The notes beneath the pieces are model-generated. The model had not been told where the DNA came from. It saw only the letters and a list, made by a program, of their open reading frames with translations, and ran no database searches. From assembly GCA_963682025.1 (NCBI GenBank), contig OY821519.1, positions 137,058,094 through 137,122,093 on the forward strand: 64,000 bases of DNA. Reading direction: 5' to 3'. Below are positions 1-11,168 of this stretch, in pieces. The translations under genes were made by a program, and so were the position numbers. How positions within the stretch are numbered: position 1 is the first letter of the stretch; each line of letters starts with the position of its first letter. The DNA comes from Cordilura impudica (Eukaryota > Arthropoda > Insecta > Diptera > Scathophagidae).

Positions 1-204
1 TTTCGAGCTAGTCCCCATATAAATATAGCATCCGATATGAAGTTTTTCATAGCCGCAACAAAAAAAAAAAAAGTTAGAGCAATGCCACTCAAATTTGGTT
101 TATACACATTTGTTATACCTAATTAGTCTGACCTAAGAGATGTGGTCTCTAAACTCATGGTATAGGGTATCGTGCAGCCGACTATAATTTTCTTACTTGT
201 TTTC
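1..204 (-). repeat. mini-me/DINE-1-like repeat, 5' part (cut by window start)
   Basis: Matches, in reverse, the 5' third of the dispersed repeat best seen at 7737-8488 and 27527-28298: it has the GACTATAATTTTCTTACTTG end, the 'catggtatagggtatcgt' subterminal block and the 'tagcatccgatatgaag' block. The 3' part lies outside the window. The family assignment is inferred from structure (see the 27527 entry). Confidence 0.8.
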
Positions 205-278
205 TTTTGTTTTAGCCCAAGATTATTTTGAAATATCTGTTTAGACATTTTTGTCTAAAATATGTTCTTAAAATATGA

Positions 279-1435
279 CTAGCTGACCCGGCAAACTTCG
301 GTTTGTCCAAAAGAGATTTTTTGATTGACATAATTTCGAGTTTTTTTTTTTATCGAAAATTATCGACATTAACAGATGAAGCAATAATATAATTTGAATA
401 CAACAATTTTCGAATTCAGTTGAATTCAATATCTTATAATTATACGGATAGCTGACCCGACGGTCGTCGTCCCGTCCAACATTTGGCGAAAATAAAATAA
501 AATCAAGTATAATTTAAAAAAGAATAGAACAATAATTGTAATCAATTTAATGCAACACGATATAAAACATTTTTTTATTTTGTCTCCATAGCGTAAATGA
601 ATAGTTGGTTTCACAACTCGGGAACACGCAACATATAGCTGGCCGTGTGAAAAGCATGACATTTTCAGATTTATGCCGCACACTTCCAGGGTCTGTCCTT
701 GTGACTTGTTAATTGTCATCGCAAATGCAAGTTTCACTGGGAACTGAACACCTTTGAAGTGGAATGTCAAATCGGTTGAAGATAAGGGAATTCGCGGAAT
801 TAAGCATCTACCTTGAACCGCCCTTCAAAATCCTTGCTACTATCACATTACTCATTAATTTCGTCACAATCAGTCGGGTTCAATTGCATAGTTTCGGGGC
901 ATAAGGATGACTGATCCAACTTTAATTCGAATTGGGAGATTCAACGTAAAGCAGCGTGCATAATGGTTCCTGTGGTGGAAGCAATTTGACAATTTCACCT
1001 TTCCGCCCACGCAATACAATCCAGGCGGTTCTTTCTCAAATTAAACTGCATTGAAATGCTCACAAACGACAGACATCTGGCCGAATTGAACCGATGTGTG
1101 CGAACTGTATTGAATGTTGGGATCATATCGAAAGGGTGCATGCTCAATGTTCTCCTGAATAATTTGTTGTAGCCTACGTTGTCGTTCAGAAATCGCACAT
1201 TATGATCTGGCTTCATCACTTTGCCGAGCACGAACTTCTCTTCTTCTCATTCATTGTTGCTCATTGTGTGCTTCGTTGATCTCTTCTGACTGTCGCGCAG
1301 GATTTCCAATCTTTCTGGTCGAACTGATTCCCTTCCAAAAGCACGTTCCTCTTCCGTTCGACGTGTTGCGACATTTCGGTGCTGCGCTGCATTCTAAGAT
1401 CGCCGGCCAATGTTACCATGATATCTTCTTGGCAT
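279..1435 (-). mobile_element. Helitron remnant, internally deleted, with 3' CTAG end
   Basis: On the minus strand the element ends CTAG at 282-279, followed by T, as expected for Helitrons inserting between A and T. Just upstream of that end is a small hairpin (CAAAC-CGAA-GTTTG, about 299-312) and then CCGGGTCAGCTAG, the usual Helitron 3' layout. The 5' boundary could not be placed; the protein start is at 1435. Only the N-terminal and C-terminal coding ends remain, so the Rep and most of the helicase are missing. A second 'agctgacccg' motif at about 450 could be an older end or a partial duplication. Confidence 0.75.
426..1435 (-). pseudogene. Helitron Rep/helicase (RepHel) pseudogene, N- and C-terminal ends only
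   Basis: RepHel is the replication initiator-helicase that moves Helitrons by rolling-circle replication. Reading the minus strand from ATG at 1435, the peptide starts MPRRYHGNIGRRS, then an in-frame TAG, then an arginine/glutamate-rich stretch typical of Helitron N-termini. Around 1010-960 the peptide GEIVKLLPP resembles the segment after the N-terminal zinc finger. The frame then jumps to the PIF1-helicase C-terminus (IPRIPL at about 800, then [16 protein letters not shown] and [13 protein letters not shown], about 730-590), ending at a TAA at 426. The Rep HUH domain and helicase motifs I-IV are absent. Stops and frameshifts make it non-coding. Confidence 0.75.
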
Positions 1436-1440
1436 CGTAA

Positions 1441-1799
1441 TAAAAAGACAAAATTATCCGAAAGTCAAAAAAGAATATATATTTTTAAAGAAACAGTTAT
1501 TCAATAATACTCGTAGACCAATTTTTTTAAATTAAAGCGCTTATGTAAGCTTAAATTTAAGTATATTATTTTATGATCCAACTTTGCTATTAAATTATGT
1601 GATGGAGGACCTAGCAAATGAAGTAGATTAAAAAGTCTTTTGATAAATTCACTCCTTCAGCTTATACTACTGCAATAGCAATTAACCTTAATGAAAATTG
1701 CGGAAGTTTCAATTTTTGTTATGCTGAAATTGCCATTTCTCTTAAACATTTTCCTTCAAAACGAACCAATATATTAAAGTTCAATAATCACTTTTACGG
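1441..1799. other. unclassified AT-rich spacer
   Basis: No reading frame, terminal repeat or similarity to other parts of the window was seen. It may be the decayed 5' part of the Helitron at 279-1435. Confidence 0.4.
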
Positions 1800-2525
1800 A
1801 AGTAACCCCAGCCATTTATCCGATTCCGCCCATTTTCACACTCACACTAATAACTCACACTAATAACCTATGAACTCACACAAATTATCTTCAATTTCCC
1901 TTTTATATTATTCAAGATACTTTTATTATTTTGAAAATTTATTTTGTACAGTAGGGACAGCCCACTTGTCCAATCCCGCCCATTTTCGCCAGGGCTAATC
2001 ACAGAAATAATAGATGGACTCACACAAACTTGCAAAGCTCTCCCTATTATTATACTCTGTATATGTACATAATATTTAATCAGTACTTTGTAGGGGATGT
2101 ACCCCGCCCACTTATCCGATCCAGGCTATTTTCGTCAGGTGTACTTACACTAATAACAAATGACGTCACATAAAGTATCAAAGCTCTCCCTGTCATGATA
2201 GTGAGTCTGATATTGAGTGATTAATTTTTTTATAGGTGCTATGCCCACTATTTCAATAACGCTAATTTTTACAACGGTTACTCACAGCAACTCACAGCAA
2301 TAATAGATGACCTCATACAAAGTTGCAAAGCTTTCCCTAAAACAGTACTCAAGATATATGAAAATAAAAATTAATTTTGCATGGGATGTACCACGCCCAC
2401 TCATCCGATAACGACCATTTTCCGTATGACTATCCATATTAATAATAGGTGGCCTCACACAAATTTACGAAGCTCTCCCTCTCATAGTACTCAATATATA
2501 TGATGTTAAAATGAAATAACCGCGT
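1800..2525 (-). repeat. diverged ~145-bp tandem repeat array, Helitron-associated, reverse orientation
   Basis: About five diverged units, each with a 'cgcccactTATCCGAT..cccattttc' core, a 'cacacaaa.ttgcaaagctctccct' block and an AT-rich 'actcaatatatatgat' block. The 'attttc' core recurs at about 1833, 1978, 2126, 2260 and 2407 (spacing 134-148 bp). It is the reverse complement of the array at 5280-6130, which lies inside a Helitron, so this is probably a Helitron interior without ends. Confidence 0.7.
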
Positions 2526-3588
2526 ACAGCGCCATCTGTTGAGACTTTTTCTATTTTTCTTTTTACCTGAACCTTCGCGTGGCAGTTGCAAACAAAGTCG
2601 CAGAGGAAAGTATCCATGTTGGTTCTGTAGTTTTCAAGTTTTTAGCGGACGAACAAACCACGATTCATTTTTTTATATATATTTAGATTAATAATTGTTG
2701 CAGTCACCAATATTTATGATTGCAACAATTTTTACTGCTTTTAATATATTGAGTTGCCTTAATTAGGTTATGTTAATAATATGTTGAAATGCTTTTATTG
2801 GTACACGGAATATGAATTGCTTTTGTAAATACCAACCAAATTCCAATCAATTCCTTTCTTGTGTGTATGTAACCTTAAGCGATATAATGGAGAAATTTCA
2901 AATTATTTCCATGAATTAAAAATAAATTATCAGCAAAATTATCTTCAGCATGATTTGTGTGGGTACATTTATTAAAATATTGAATATAACCCATTGTAAA
3001 TCATTTTAATAGAACAACCTCCTTTTTTATTTTCGTTATTTGTTATCGTTGTCATCCTTTTGGCGTTCATAGAATAGCGATAATTTTCGTTTCTAATCAA
3101 AAGACAAAATCGATTTTTATATTACAGCAACAGTAACCACAATTTGGCAAGAATATGAACCAATGTTTTTATGAATGGCGGTAGGTGGCCTCTGTTGGGT
3201 TTGAGTGCGCATTGTACTAACTGTGATTTGCCTTGAAGCATTACCAAATCACCATAAATTCTTCAGAAGTACATACATACATAGAAGATGTAGTGAATAT
3301 TTAAGTACTTAGTGCCTGGCTGTTATTATGCAGAACCAACATAACTTTTTCCGTACTCGTAGCATTTCAAATTTACCCATTTACCATGTAACGTCTAATT
3401 TTATAACTGCCCATAGGGCAATACTATATATTTTTGTTTTTGCAAGTACATTAGAGTGTGCTGAATATTATTGTTGTTTTTTCGTTTTTTTTGTTTGTTA
3501 TAACTTTATTTTTTTCAAAATAAAATAAAAAAAGAAAAAAAAATTTTAATTAGTTTTTTTGAAAAAAGTAAAAAAGTACTTATCTAAA
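2526..3588. other. mostly unclassified spacer with one MITE end
   Basis: Positions 2690-2880 align by eye with 33180-33470, the right end of the CACACAGAAAA-type MITE: 'caatatttatgattg', 'ttgccttaatta', 'cttttattggta' and 'accaaattcc' in the same order, ending in a degraded 'cttgtgtgt'. The rest is low-complexity AT-rich sequence with no supported gene; the small frame at 3328-3528 has no recognisable features. Confidence 0.5.
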
Positions 3589-3935
3589 CTAGCAGATTCT
3601 AGCCCTCGAAATTCGAATGCAAGTTCTAGGAAATTTTATTTTTTCTCTAAATAAAGACCCTAAAGGTATGCTAAGCAATTATAGCCAATTCGCAAATCAA
3701 CATAAAAAAATAAACTCATTTTTATTACAAACACATTGTATAATTTTATGTATGTGTTAGTAGCAACTTTAAATGCAATTTACTCAAAATAAAGGAAAAA
3801 AATTAAAAATCTGTAAATCTGCAGAACGGCTAAAAGAAATACCTTTCAAATAATATACGTTTAGTCAAAATCGGGATAGAACGATAGAACCAAACATCGG
3901 CCACAAGAAATCGCCCAGCCTATTAATATTACAGA
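3589..3935 (-). mobile_element. short non-autonomous Helitron (347 bp)
   Basis: On the plus strand the element runs A|CTAGCAGATTCTAGCCC ... ATATTACAGA|T, so on the minus strand it starts TC and ends CTAG, inserted between A and T. A near-complete hairpin (CTCGAA/TTCGA) sits 16 nt before CTAG. A second full copy with perfect ends is at 44396-44760 and further copies are at 10790-11168, 20191-20551 and 25315-25389. It has no coding capacity. Confidence 0.8.
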
Positions 3936-4174
3936 TAAATAAAAAATCAAACTACATCTTCGTATCTACAAAATCTCTCGTCATTTAAAGGAAAAAAAAA
4001 TATAGTTTATCGAAAGCCACAAAGACATTTAATCAACAATTAAGGCAAATACCACGAAATACAAGTTCATTGGTCCATAGTTCCAAAGACGTAGCTGAAC
4101 TTTTTTGACGTCATCCTCAAAATATATAAAATAGATGAACACTGTGTTACTCCAATTACCAGCCGAAATAAAAA

Positions 4175-4783
4175 ACATGAGAATTATAGTCGGCCTAGAC
4201 TGATTATACGATACCCTACACTATTCGTTTGGAGAGGGGGTCTCAGGTCTAATTAATTGGGACTGGGTCAAAAATGGACTGATCCTGACCATGTTTGGTA
4301 AAGTCACTTGTTTCTAGCAAAGACAAATAAAAACCAAGTATGAGAAAAATCTATGCAATAATTTGATTCTTTAATAGGTTTATGTGAAGATCCGGAAGCA
4401 GCTTTATATGGGTGCTATGACTAAGAAATCTTCTACGGGGTATATTATTGGACTACTAATTAATGGGTGTAATAAGTACAAACAAACCAAATTTAACCAA
4501 AATCTATATGATAATTTGGATCTTATGGCAATTTAAGTCGATTTCTTATGGAACATATGTATGGGGACTTAGTCTCAAGCACCGAGTTTTACCAATTTCA
4601 ATGCAGTTTTTCCTAAGGATGAAAAAAGCTTATTTACCAAATTCAGGATTAATAACAAGGCTTACATGGGCACACAGACGGACGGACAGACGGACGGATG
4701 GATCGGTATAATATGTTTGGTAGTTAAATATTTTTGGTAGTTACAAACATCAGCAAAAGTCACATAGTTGTATAGGGTGTAAT
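4175..4783 (+). repeat. mini-me/DINE-1-like repeat copy
   Basis: Contains the family blocks in order: 'gagaattatagtcgg' start, 'tgatcctgaccatgtttgg', 'gaagatccggaagcagc', a GGAC tetranucleotide run at about 4677-4700, and the 3' end 'cacatagttgtatagggt'. It is a few per cent diverged from the copy at 27527-28298. Confidence 0.85.
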
Positions 4784-5105
4784 GACCTGAGTCCAAACAA
4801 CCACCATGATATCATATAGTAATCGGCAAAATAATGCAAAAATTAACGGATTAGGCAATTAATTAAGTAATATGTATTTATAATACATGGTTGAAAAATG
4901 GCAGAATTAATATTGATAGCGCGATTCAGTAACTTCTTTTAACGATTGTCGAATCGTTAAAAAAGAAAATCAAAATTATCAGTAAAAGTTTTAAACGATA
5001 TTCGCTATCGTTAAAGTCAGCTGTTATTGTTATCGAAACGACAACAATTTTTGTGTTGTTTATTCAATCGATAAAAAGTTAAATTTTTAGGTTGAAATAT
5101 CGCCA

Positions 5106-6130
5106 TCTATACTTAATATTATAAAGAGGTAATGTGTGTTTGTTTGTTTGTTTGTTTGTTTGTTTGTTTGTAGGAGGTAATCTCCATAACTACTCATCTG
5201 ATCTTCCTGAAATTTTCACAGAGTCTTACTTCGGATATGGGAAGTGCTATAGGCTATAATTTTTTAAATATTTTTAGTGGGCGTGGCACCTCCCACACAA
5301 AGTAAATTTTTAATATCATATACATATATTGAGTATTATGATAGGGATAGCTTTGCAAATTTGTGTGAGGTCACATATTGTTAATATTAGTAGCTACGCC
5401 GTAAATGGGCGGGATCGGATAAGGGGGCGTAGTACCTCCCATACAAGTAATAATTCAATATTATATATCTCGAGTACTGCGATAGAGAGAGCTTTTCAAA
5501 TTTTCTTGATGTCACCTATTATTAATGTGTGTTGTCGGACAAAAAATGGGCAATATCGGCCAATAGGCGTGGCACCTGCCACACAAATTAAATATAAAAT
5601 GCCATATATCTGGAGTACTGTCATAGCGAGAGTTTTGGAACTTAGTGTGAGCCCATAAGTTATTCATGTGATTAGTTAGACAAAAAATGGGCATGATCGG
5701 AGCAGTGGGCGTGGCACCGCCCATACAAAGTAAATATATGGTATCATATAACTGGTGTACTAAAAAAGGGAAGCTTTGACACTTTGCACGACACCATCAG
5801 ATCTTATTATGAGTAGTCGGACAAAAAATTGGCGGATTCACACCAATGGGCGTGGCACTCCCCATGCAGAGTAACTATTTAATGTCATATATCTGGAGTA
5901 CTGCAAAAGAGAGAGCTTTGCGGCTTTGCGTGAGCCCATAGGTTCTTTGTATTATTAGTCGAACAAAAAAATGGGCGTGATCGAAGCAGTGAGTCCATCA
6001 GATATAAATGTGAGAAGTCCAATAAAAGTTGGGCGGGATGGGATTAGTGGGCTTGGCACCTCATATATAAAAAGTATGAAGTACTACGAAAGCGACAGTC
6101 TTTTAACAAGTACATAAGTTATCAATGTGA
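5106..6130 (+). mobile_element. non-autonomous Helitron with ~145-bp tandem array, 3' end not found
   Basis: Starts A|TCTATACTTAATATTATAAA, then a TTTG microsatellite (about 5138-5171) and a 'gtaatctccataactactcat' block, all typical of arthropod Helitron 5' ends. It is followed by six diverged repeats each with 'gggcgtggcacc' (about 5280, 5426, 5565, 5706, 5848, 6047). A matching CTAG 3' end was not found before the next Helitron starts at 6480, so the right boundary is where similarity fades. Confidence 0.7.
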
Positions 6131-6479
6131 TTTGTCGTGGAAAATATATCGCCAAAAAATTGCCAAAATTGTCAAAAATTGCCAAAAACGAAAATCGCTA
6201 TAAATAAAAATCGCCAAAAAAAAATCTTCAAAATCAAAAATGGGCAAAATCAAAAATCGATAAAAAGAAAAATTGCCAAATGATATTCTAAGTTCAAGGC
6301 CAATAGTTAAGTGTTGCCAGATCTAATATGGATAATCCATCTTCTCATTGGCAGCTACATGTACTATGCTCCAGGGTAGGAACGCCGAAAATTCTGATAA
6401 TTGTTGTACCGAATTAAAAAATAAAAAACATTGTATATCAGCATAAGCAAGCATTGAAATAAAAAATCAATACTAATAA
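6131..6479. repeat. A-rich 'atcgccaaaaa' low-complexity stretch plus spacer
   Basis: Positions 6150-6290 consist of short repeats of 'atcgccaaaaa' and 'aaattgcc'. From 6290 to 6479 nothing was recognised. No gene. Confidence 0.6.
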
Positions 6480-6940
6480 TCTATACTAACATAATATAGA
6501 GGTAATATGTGTTTGTTTGTTTGTTTGTTTGTAGGAGGTAATCTCCGTAACTAATCATCTGATCTTCCTGAAATTTTCACAGAGTCTTACTGCGGATATG
6601 GGAGTGCTACACGCTGTTACTTTTTTTTACCTATTTTTAGTGGGCTTGGCACCTCCCATACAAAGTAATTTTTAATATCATATATATTAAGTACTATGAT
6701 AGAGAAAGCATTGCAAATTTGTCTCAGGTCATCTATTATTAACGTGAGTAGTCAGACACAAAAATGGGCGGGATTGGACAAATGCGCGTGGCACCCCTTC
6801 ACAAACTTAATATTAAATATGATATATCTGAATAACTGTATTAGTGAGGAACTTGGGACTTTGCGTGAGCCCCCTCATAACGATTCGTGGGGGGGGGGGG
6901 CAGGGGGAGGGTGTAGCGAAGCACACCGGGTTACATCTAG
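6480..6940 (+). mobile_element. complete non-autonomous Helitron (461 bp)
   Basis: Inserted between A6479 and T6941. The 5' end is TCTATACTAACATAATATAG, followed by a TTTG microsatellite, about two 145-bp repeat units, then a G-rich stretch (about 6888-6910). The 3' end has a hairpin GGTGT-AGCGAAGC-ACACC 13 nt before the terminal CTAG. All Helitron hallmarks are present except coding capacity. Confidence 0.85.
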
Positions 6941-7329
6941 TACATAAATAAAAATCATAAAATATGAAAGTATTTTGCTTTTATTATAAAAAATTTTTAT
7001 ATAAATAAAAAAATTAAATAGCATATTCAATTCATTATTTTATATTCAAATAAATATAGAAAAATATTAATAAAAAATAAAGAAACATAAAATCATCCTG
7101 TCAAACACGAAGTGATTTGTTTATTTTTTCTATTCTTCTTTGTGTTGTTCGCTTATATTGACAGAGATGCCACTCGTTTACAATTTAAATAAATAGAAAA
7201 ATAGATTTGTCGACTGTCGTTAAGGTGTAGTTAGTGAATCACTTAATCGTTAGTGCAAACATCAATAGCTGTCGATATATTTTGCGATTGTCGGATCGTT
7301 AAAATTTACAGAATCGCACTACTGGCAAG

Positions 7330-7736
7330 CAGCTAATTGACCAATATCTTTACTATCACTTATATCAAAGAAACTGTTTTTCATAAGACCACGATTTCAA
7401 AGAATGTCACTCTTCAAGTCAAAAAGTTCATAGAATCATTGATTTTGCAGAAATTTAATTGGAAGCAAAGCAGATATGTTTGGCAGTTTTCCTTGAAGTT
7501 GGTCAGGTATTTTATCGTATTTGCAAATAGCATTGCTATACAAACATCAAACAGATCTCCCAAGATAAATTTATGAAATACTACGATCGGATTTGGCCAA
7601 CTCTTTTAAACAAGACGGTAAATTCTCTTAACTCAAAAAAATTTAACCGTTCCTCAGGTAAGTGTTATTGGCCCAATCTTGAATCTACCCTTCACAGACA
7701 ATACAGCAATTTTAGCAACTGCAAAAACGCAAAGGA
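7330..7736 (+). pseudogene. jockey-type LINE reverse transcriptase fragment
   Basis: Non-LTR reverse transcriptase copies element RNA at the insertion site. Shifting between frames gives palm-domain motifs in the right order: EAKQICLAVFLEVGQVF (the jockey 'AVFLDvsqAFD' block, with the catalytic aspartate changed), KQISQDKFMKYY, then VPQVSVIGPIL (the 'PQGSVLGP' block) and FTDNTAILATAK (the F/YADD block with the first aspartate lost). Several stops and frameshifts are present, and the fragment ends exactly where the mini-me-like copy begins. Confidence 0.7.
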
Positions 7737-8488
7737 GACAAGTAAGAAAATTATAGTCGGTCTAGACCGACTATACGATACCCTATACCATGCGTTTAGA
7801 GACCCTATCTCTCAAGCCCAACTAACTGGATATAGAAAATAAGCATAAACCAAATTTGAGTGGGATTTTTATTAATTTTTTCGGCTGCAGATATAAAAAA
7901 GTTCATACCGGATGCTATATCTATATGGGGACTAGGCCCAAAAATGGACCGATCCTGACCATATTTGGTAAAGTCTCTTGTATTTTACAAAAATATATAC
8001 AAACAAAATTTGAGAAGAATCAGTTTAATATTTTTCTTTTTTGATAGATTTAAGTGAAGATCGGGAAGCAGCTCTATATGTGGCGTATGACTAAGAGTTG
8101 TCCAATAGGCATCATTTTTGGACTACTGATTAATGGATGTAATATATATATACAAACCCAAGTTGACTAAGATTTGTATGACAATTTGGATCTTATGGCA
8201 ATATATGTTGATTTCATAGGGGTCATTTGTATGGGGGCTAGGTCTGAACATGGACCGATTATCACCAATTTCAGTACCGTTCATCCCATGGCTGATAACA
8301 GATCAAATACCAAAGTTCATCAAAATATATTTATATTTGCAACCTGCAGTTTGATTACAAGCTTTACATGGACACACAGACGGACGGACGGACGGACATC
8401 GTTAAATCGAATCAGATAGTGATTCTGATTCGATCGGTATAATTAAAGATGAGTGTAGGTCAAAACCACATAGTGGTATAGGGTATAA
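7737..8488 (+). repeat. mini-me/DINE-1-like repeat, near full length
   Basis: Near-complete member. A perfect 24-bp palindrome at 7752-7775 (half-site TATAGTCGGTCT) is followed by the subterminal 'gataccctataccatg', the 'gcatccgat/tgctatat' middle, the 'gaagatcgggaagcagc' block, a GGAC microsatellite at about 8382-8398, and a 3' end 'accacatagtggtatagggtat'. The subterminal blocks are inverted copies of each other. Confidence 0.85.
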
Positions 8489-8867
8489 TTACAACTAAAT
8501 TATAAAACTCTGTCACAATTATTATTTTATGAATAAAAAAAAAAATTTAGAATGAAAATAAATTCACTAACACAATATATCTTCACTTACCAGTCCTTAT
8601 AAATAAATACAGACAAATATCTCAGCATGAATGTAGTCTCAAAAATCAAGTCGATAGAAGACGTAAAAAGAAAATTACTCAAATGAATTTCAAATTCAGA
8701 CGACATTATTGGTTTCTTGGTGCAAACTCTAAATAGTTAGTCACTACATCATTAATAGCATATATGGAGCCCCAACCATGACGCAAAAACTACAATGGAT
8801 TCTCACCATGGATTTGGTTGGATATGTGTGTGCAATAATTAGTAAATTCAATTTTAAAAAAAATGAA

Positions 8868-9290
8868 GACTTGAAATTCGGCTATGCCGAATCTTTGATA
8901 CCTTCCACATGGATTTTATGTTTACACTGATATCTTCAATTATTGTAATATATAAAACATTTGCAAGCAAACTATTTGAAAAAGTAAACAATTTCATAAA
9001 TTTAATACTTAATCATTACAACATATTCTTGGTCTTATCCTGGCATAATCGTGCCCGATTTACTCCATTTTAAATAACGACTGGCTCGAAATAATGACAA
9101 ACAATATTATCCTAAATTTACTCAGATAAATGTATTAATTTGTGAATGACAGACGGACAGCTGGAGATTGCTATACCGATTCGAGTTGCTATAATGATCA
9201 GGAATGTATATACGTTATGGGGTCACAAATTAATTTTTCGATTGGTTACAAATGGAATGTACCCTCTGCACAGTGGTGTAGAGGGTATGA
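8868..9290 (+). repeat. mini-me-like repeat, divergent subfamily
   Basis: Starts 'gacttgaaattcggctatgc', with 'gacagacggacag' at about 9148-9162, a 'tatacgttatggggtc' block and a strong 3' hairpin at 9260-9287 (TACCCTCT ... AGAGGGTA). This form looks closer to the Drosophila mini-me core than the other copies here. It has no reading frame of note. Confidence 0.65.
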
Positions 9291-9684
9291 AACTGTTATT
9301 AAATTTGTCAAGTAAAATAAAGAAATTTTTTATTGGAAATAATACCGATGCAATTTTTTAGGTTATTTTCTTTAAATCAAGATTTTAGAGATTTTTTTTT
9401 ATAAAATTTTTGTATAATAGTATTAAAAAATTTCGTTAGTTTCGTAAAAAATAACTCTATTCGCTTCGAAAGAATGGGCAACGTAGCTTTTTTCATAATA
9501 TAATAAATGGATTTTTTTAAGTGAAATTCAGAAAACTAAGTGTAAATCGAAAAGAAATGGAAGAGCGCGTATAGAAAGTATAATTTAATAGGCTATGAGA
9601 TCGACAAATCTTTATACACGATTTTCTTCTTATCTTTTTTCGCAAGCATTATTTGAAATTTTATTTGATCTAGTTATCTTTGGA

Positions 9685-9785
9685 AAATATGCCAGTTATT
9701 ATGTTTAGTGACAACCCTGTTCATTTGTTGGCAGTTTAATAAAAATAGGTGACGAAATAAAAGCACATGCTAAAATTATTAAATA
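9685..9785 (+). repeat. short stretch shared with 42490-42600 (Tc1/mariner 5' region)
   Basis: Aligns by eye with 42490-42600 ('aaaatatgccagttat', 'gttcatttgtt', 'gctgaaattatta'). At 42.5 kb the same segment leads into the N-terminus of a Tc1/mariner-type transposase, so this is probably the 5' end of a second copy truncated at about 9785. Confidence 0.5.
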
Positions 9786-9799
9786 TTATCCACAAAATC

Positions 9800-10789
9800 C
9801 AGTTTGGCCCTACAAAAAGTTGGAATAATCAATTCTCTGCGAAAAAGCATAACATTTTCTTACGCAGATGATGCTGCCATATTTGTTGCTGATAAAATAA
9901 TATGTAATACCACAGGCACAATGCAAAATCAAATGGACGTTGCAACAAAATAGTGTCATGCCAACGGACTAATTATTAATACAAATAAATCTAAAATCAT
10001 GCCTATTAAAATAAAGTACCAGGATAAAGAATACCTACAAAACCAACACTAATGAGACTTGTACCACAAACATTGAATTAGTAAATTCATACATAAATAA
10101 TCATGTAGAAACTCTACAGAAGAGGCTTAGAAAATCAGCATATGCTCTTTTCAGTCTAAGTAACTGTGCCATTAACAGTGTATAAAGACATGGAATAGCG
10201 GCTTGGGGAAGTGCAACGTACTGCAGAACATTACAAGAAATTCGGAAGCAACTGTTAAAAATACTCTGGAATATCAACGGTATTCCACCAATATATTCAA
10301 AAGCATTTACACCGAAAATCCACGCATCTCAAACTATATAAACGTCAACACTATCATCAACAACTCTATTACCAACAACAACGAATTCAATATCTTAAAT
10401 AGCAATACCATGGCGGTAAACCGCACAACACCGCAACGTTAACAAACAATTGTGCACAACAACACAATTATCATTACAACAACAATTATTTAAACAACAT
10501 CGAAAGCACCAGTAACAACACTATAGACAACAACTGAATTACCAACAGCTGCAACAGAACCTTCTATAACAACATTACCAAGAATGTAAACATAATTAAT
10601 GTGAAAAATATATACTAAACAACATTAATTATCGTATTTACAACGACGCAAGATTTCTTCAGCCAATAGATCACGTGCACAACACAAGACACCGCACGGA
10701 AGGAAGATTTCAAATAGAACGCTTTCACAATGAATATGGAAGAGGAACTATAGCGGTAACTTTGCCAACAATCTTTTATAGCTTTCCAA
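9800..10789 (+). pseudogene. non-LTR retrotransposon RT remnant with AAC-rich insert
   Basis: The catalytic YADD is at 9861-9872 within SYADDAAIFVADKIICNT, followed by CHANGLIINTNKSKIM, the usual LINE 'NG...N..KSK' motif. GIAAWGSATYCRTLQEI is the post-RT segment at about 10195-10250. From about 10310 to 10620 the sequence is rich in AAC/ACA triplets. It then resumes with a LINE C-terminal-like peptide (HNEYGRGTIAVTLPT) at about 10725-10770. Several stops and frameshifts are present. The clade is uncertain. Confidence 0.7.
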
Positions 10790-11168
10790 TTCCAATCAAA
10801 TTCTAGGAAGTTTTATTTTTTCACTTAATAAATTATTTTATGCTAATCAATTTTAGCCAATTCACATTTCAACCCCTTTTAAATAGTGATTGCGTTATTG
10901 TCGTTATTATTTATGTCCAAAACTATATTCAACATAGGGTTTTTCATATACCATTTTTGCAAAAACATTAACAAATTAAATAAACATACACACAGCAATT
11001 ATAAATGCATTTTAATCCAAAAAAAATGCAAAAATGTAAAAATCTGTAAATCCGGTGGACAGCTGAAAAGAAATACCTTTCAAATGAGGTATGTTTCGCC
11101 AAAGTTGGGGTAAAACTGAAAAAGTTACATCGGTCACAAGAAATGGCCTGGCCTATTAATATTATAGA
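10790..11168 (-). mobile_element. short non-autonomous Helitron copy joined to LINE 3' end
   Basis: Same family as 3589-3935 and 44396-44760. The right edge is intact (TATTAATATTATAGA|T at 11168). The left edge is fused to the LINE tail at about 10790 and lacks CTAG. Confidence 0.7.

Larger units (their letters stand above)
4917..7322. mobile_element. older DNA element with inverted ends, hosting two Helitrons
   Basis: The left end (4917-4957, GCGCGATTCAGTAA... with TAACGATTGTCGAATCGTTA) is repeated in inverse at 7282-7322 (TCGGATCGTTAAAATTTACA then GAATCGCAC). The two Helitrons at 5106 and 6480 lie between these ends. No transposase remains between them, so it is a MITE-like or deleted element. 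The exact ends and the target duplication are unclear. Confidence 0.55.
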
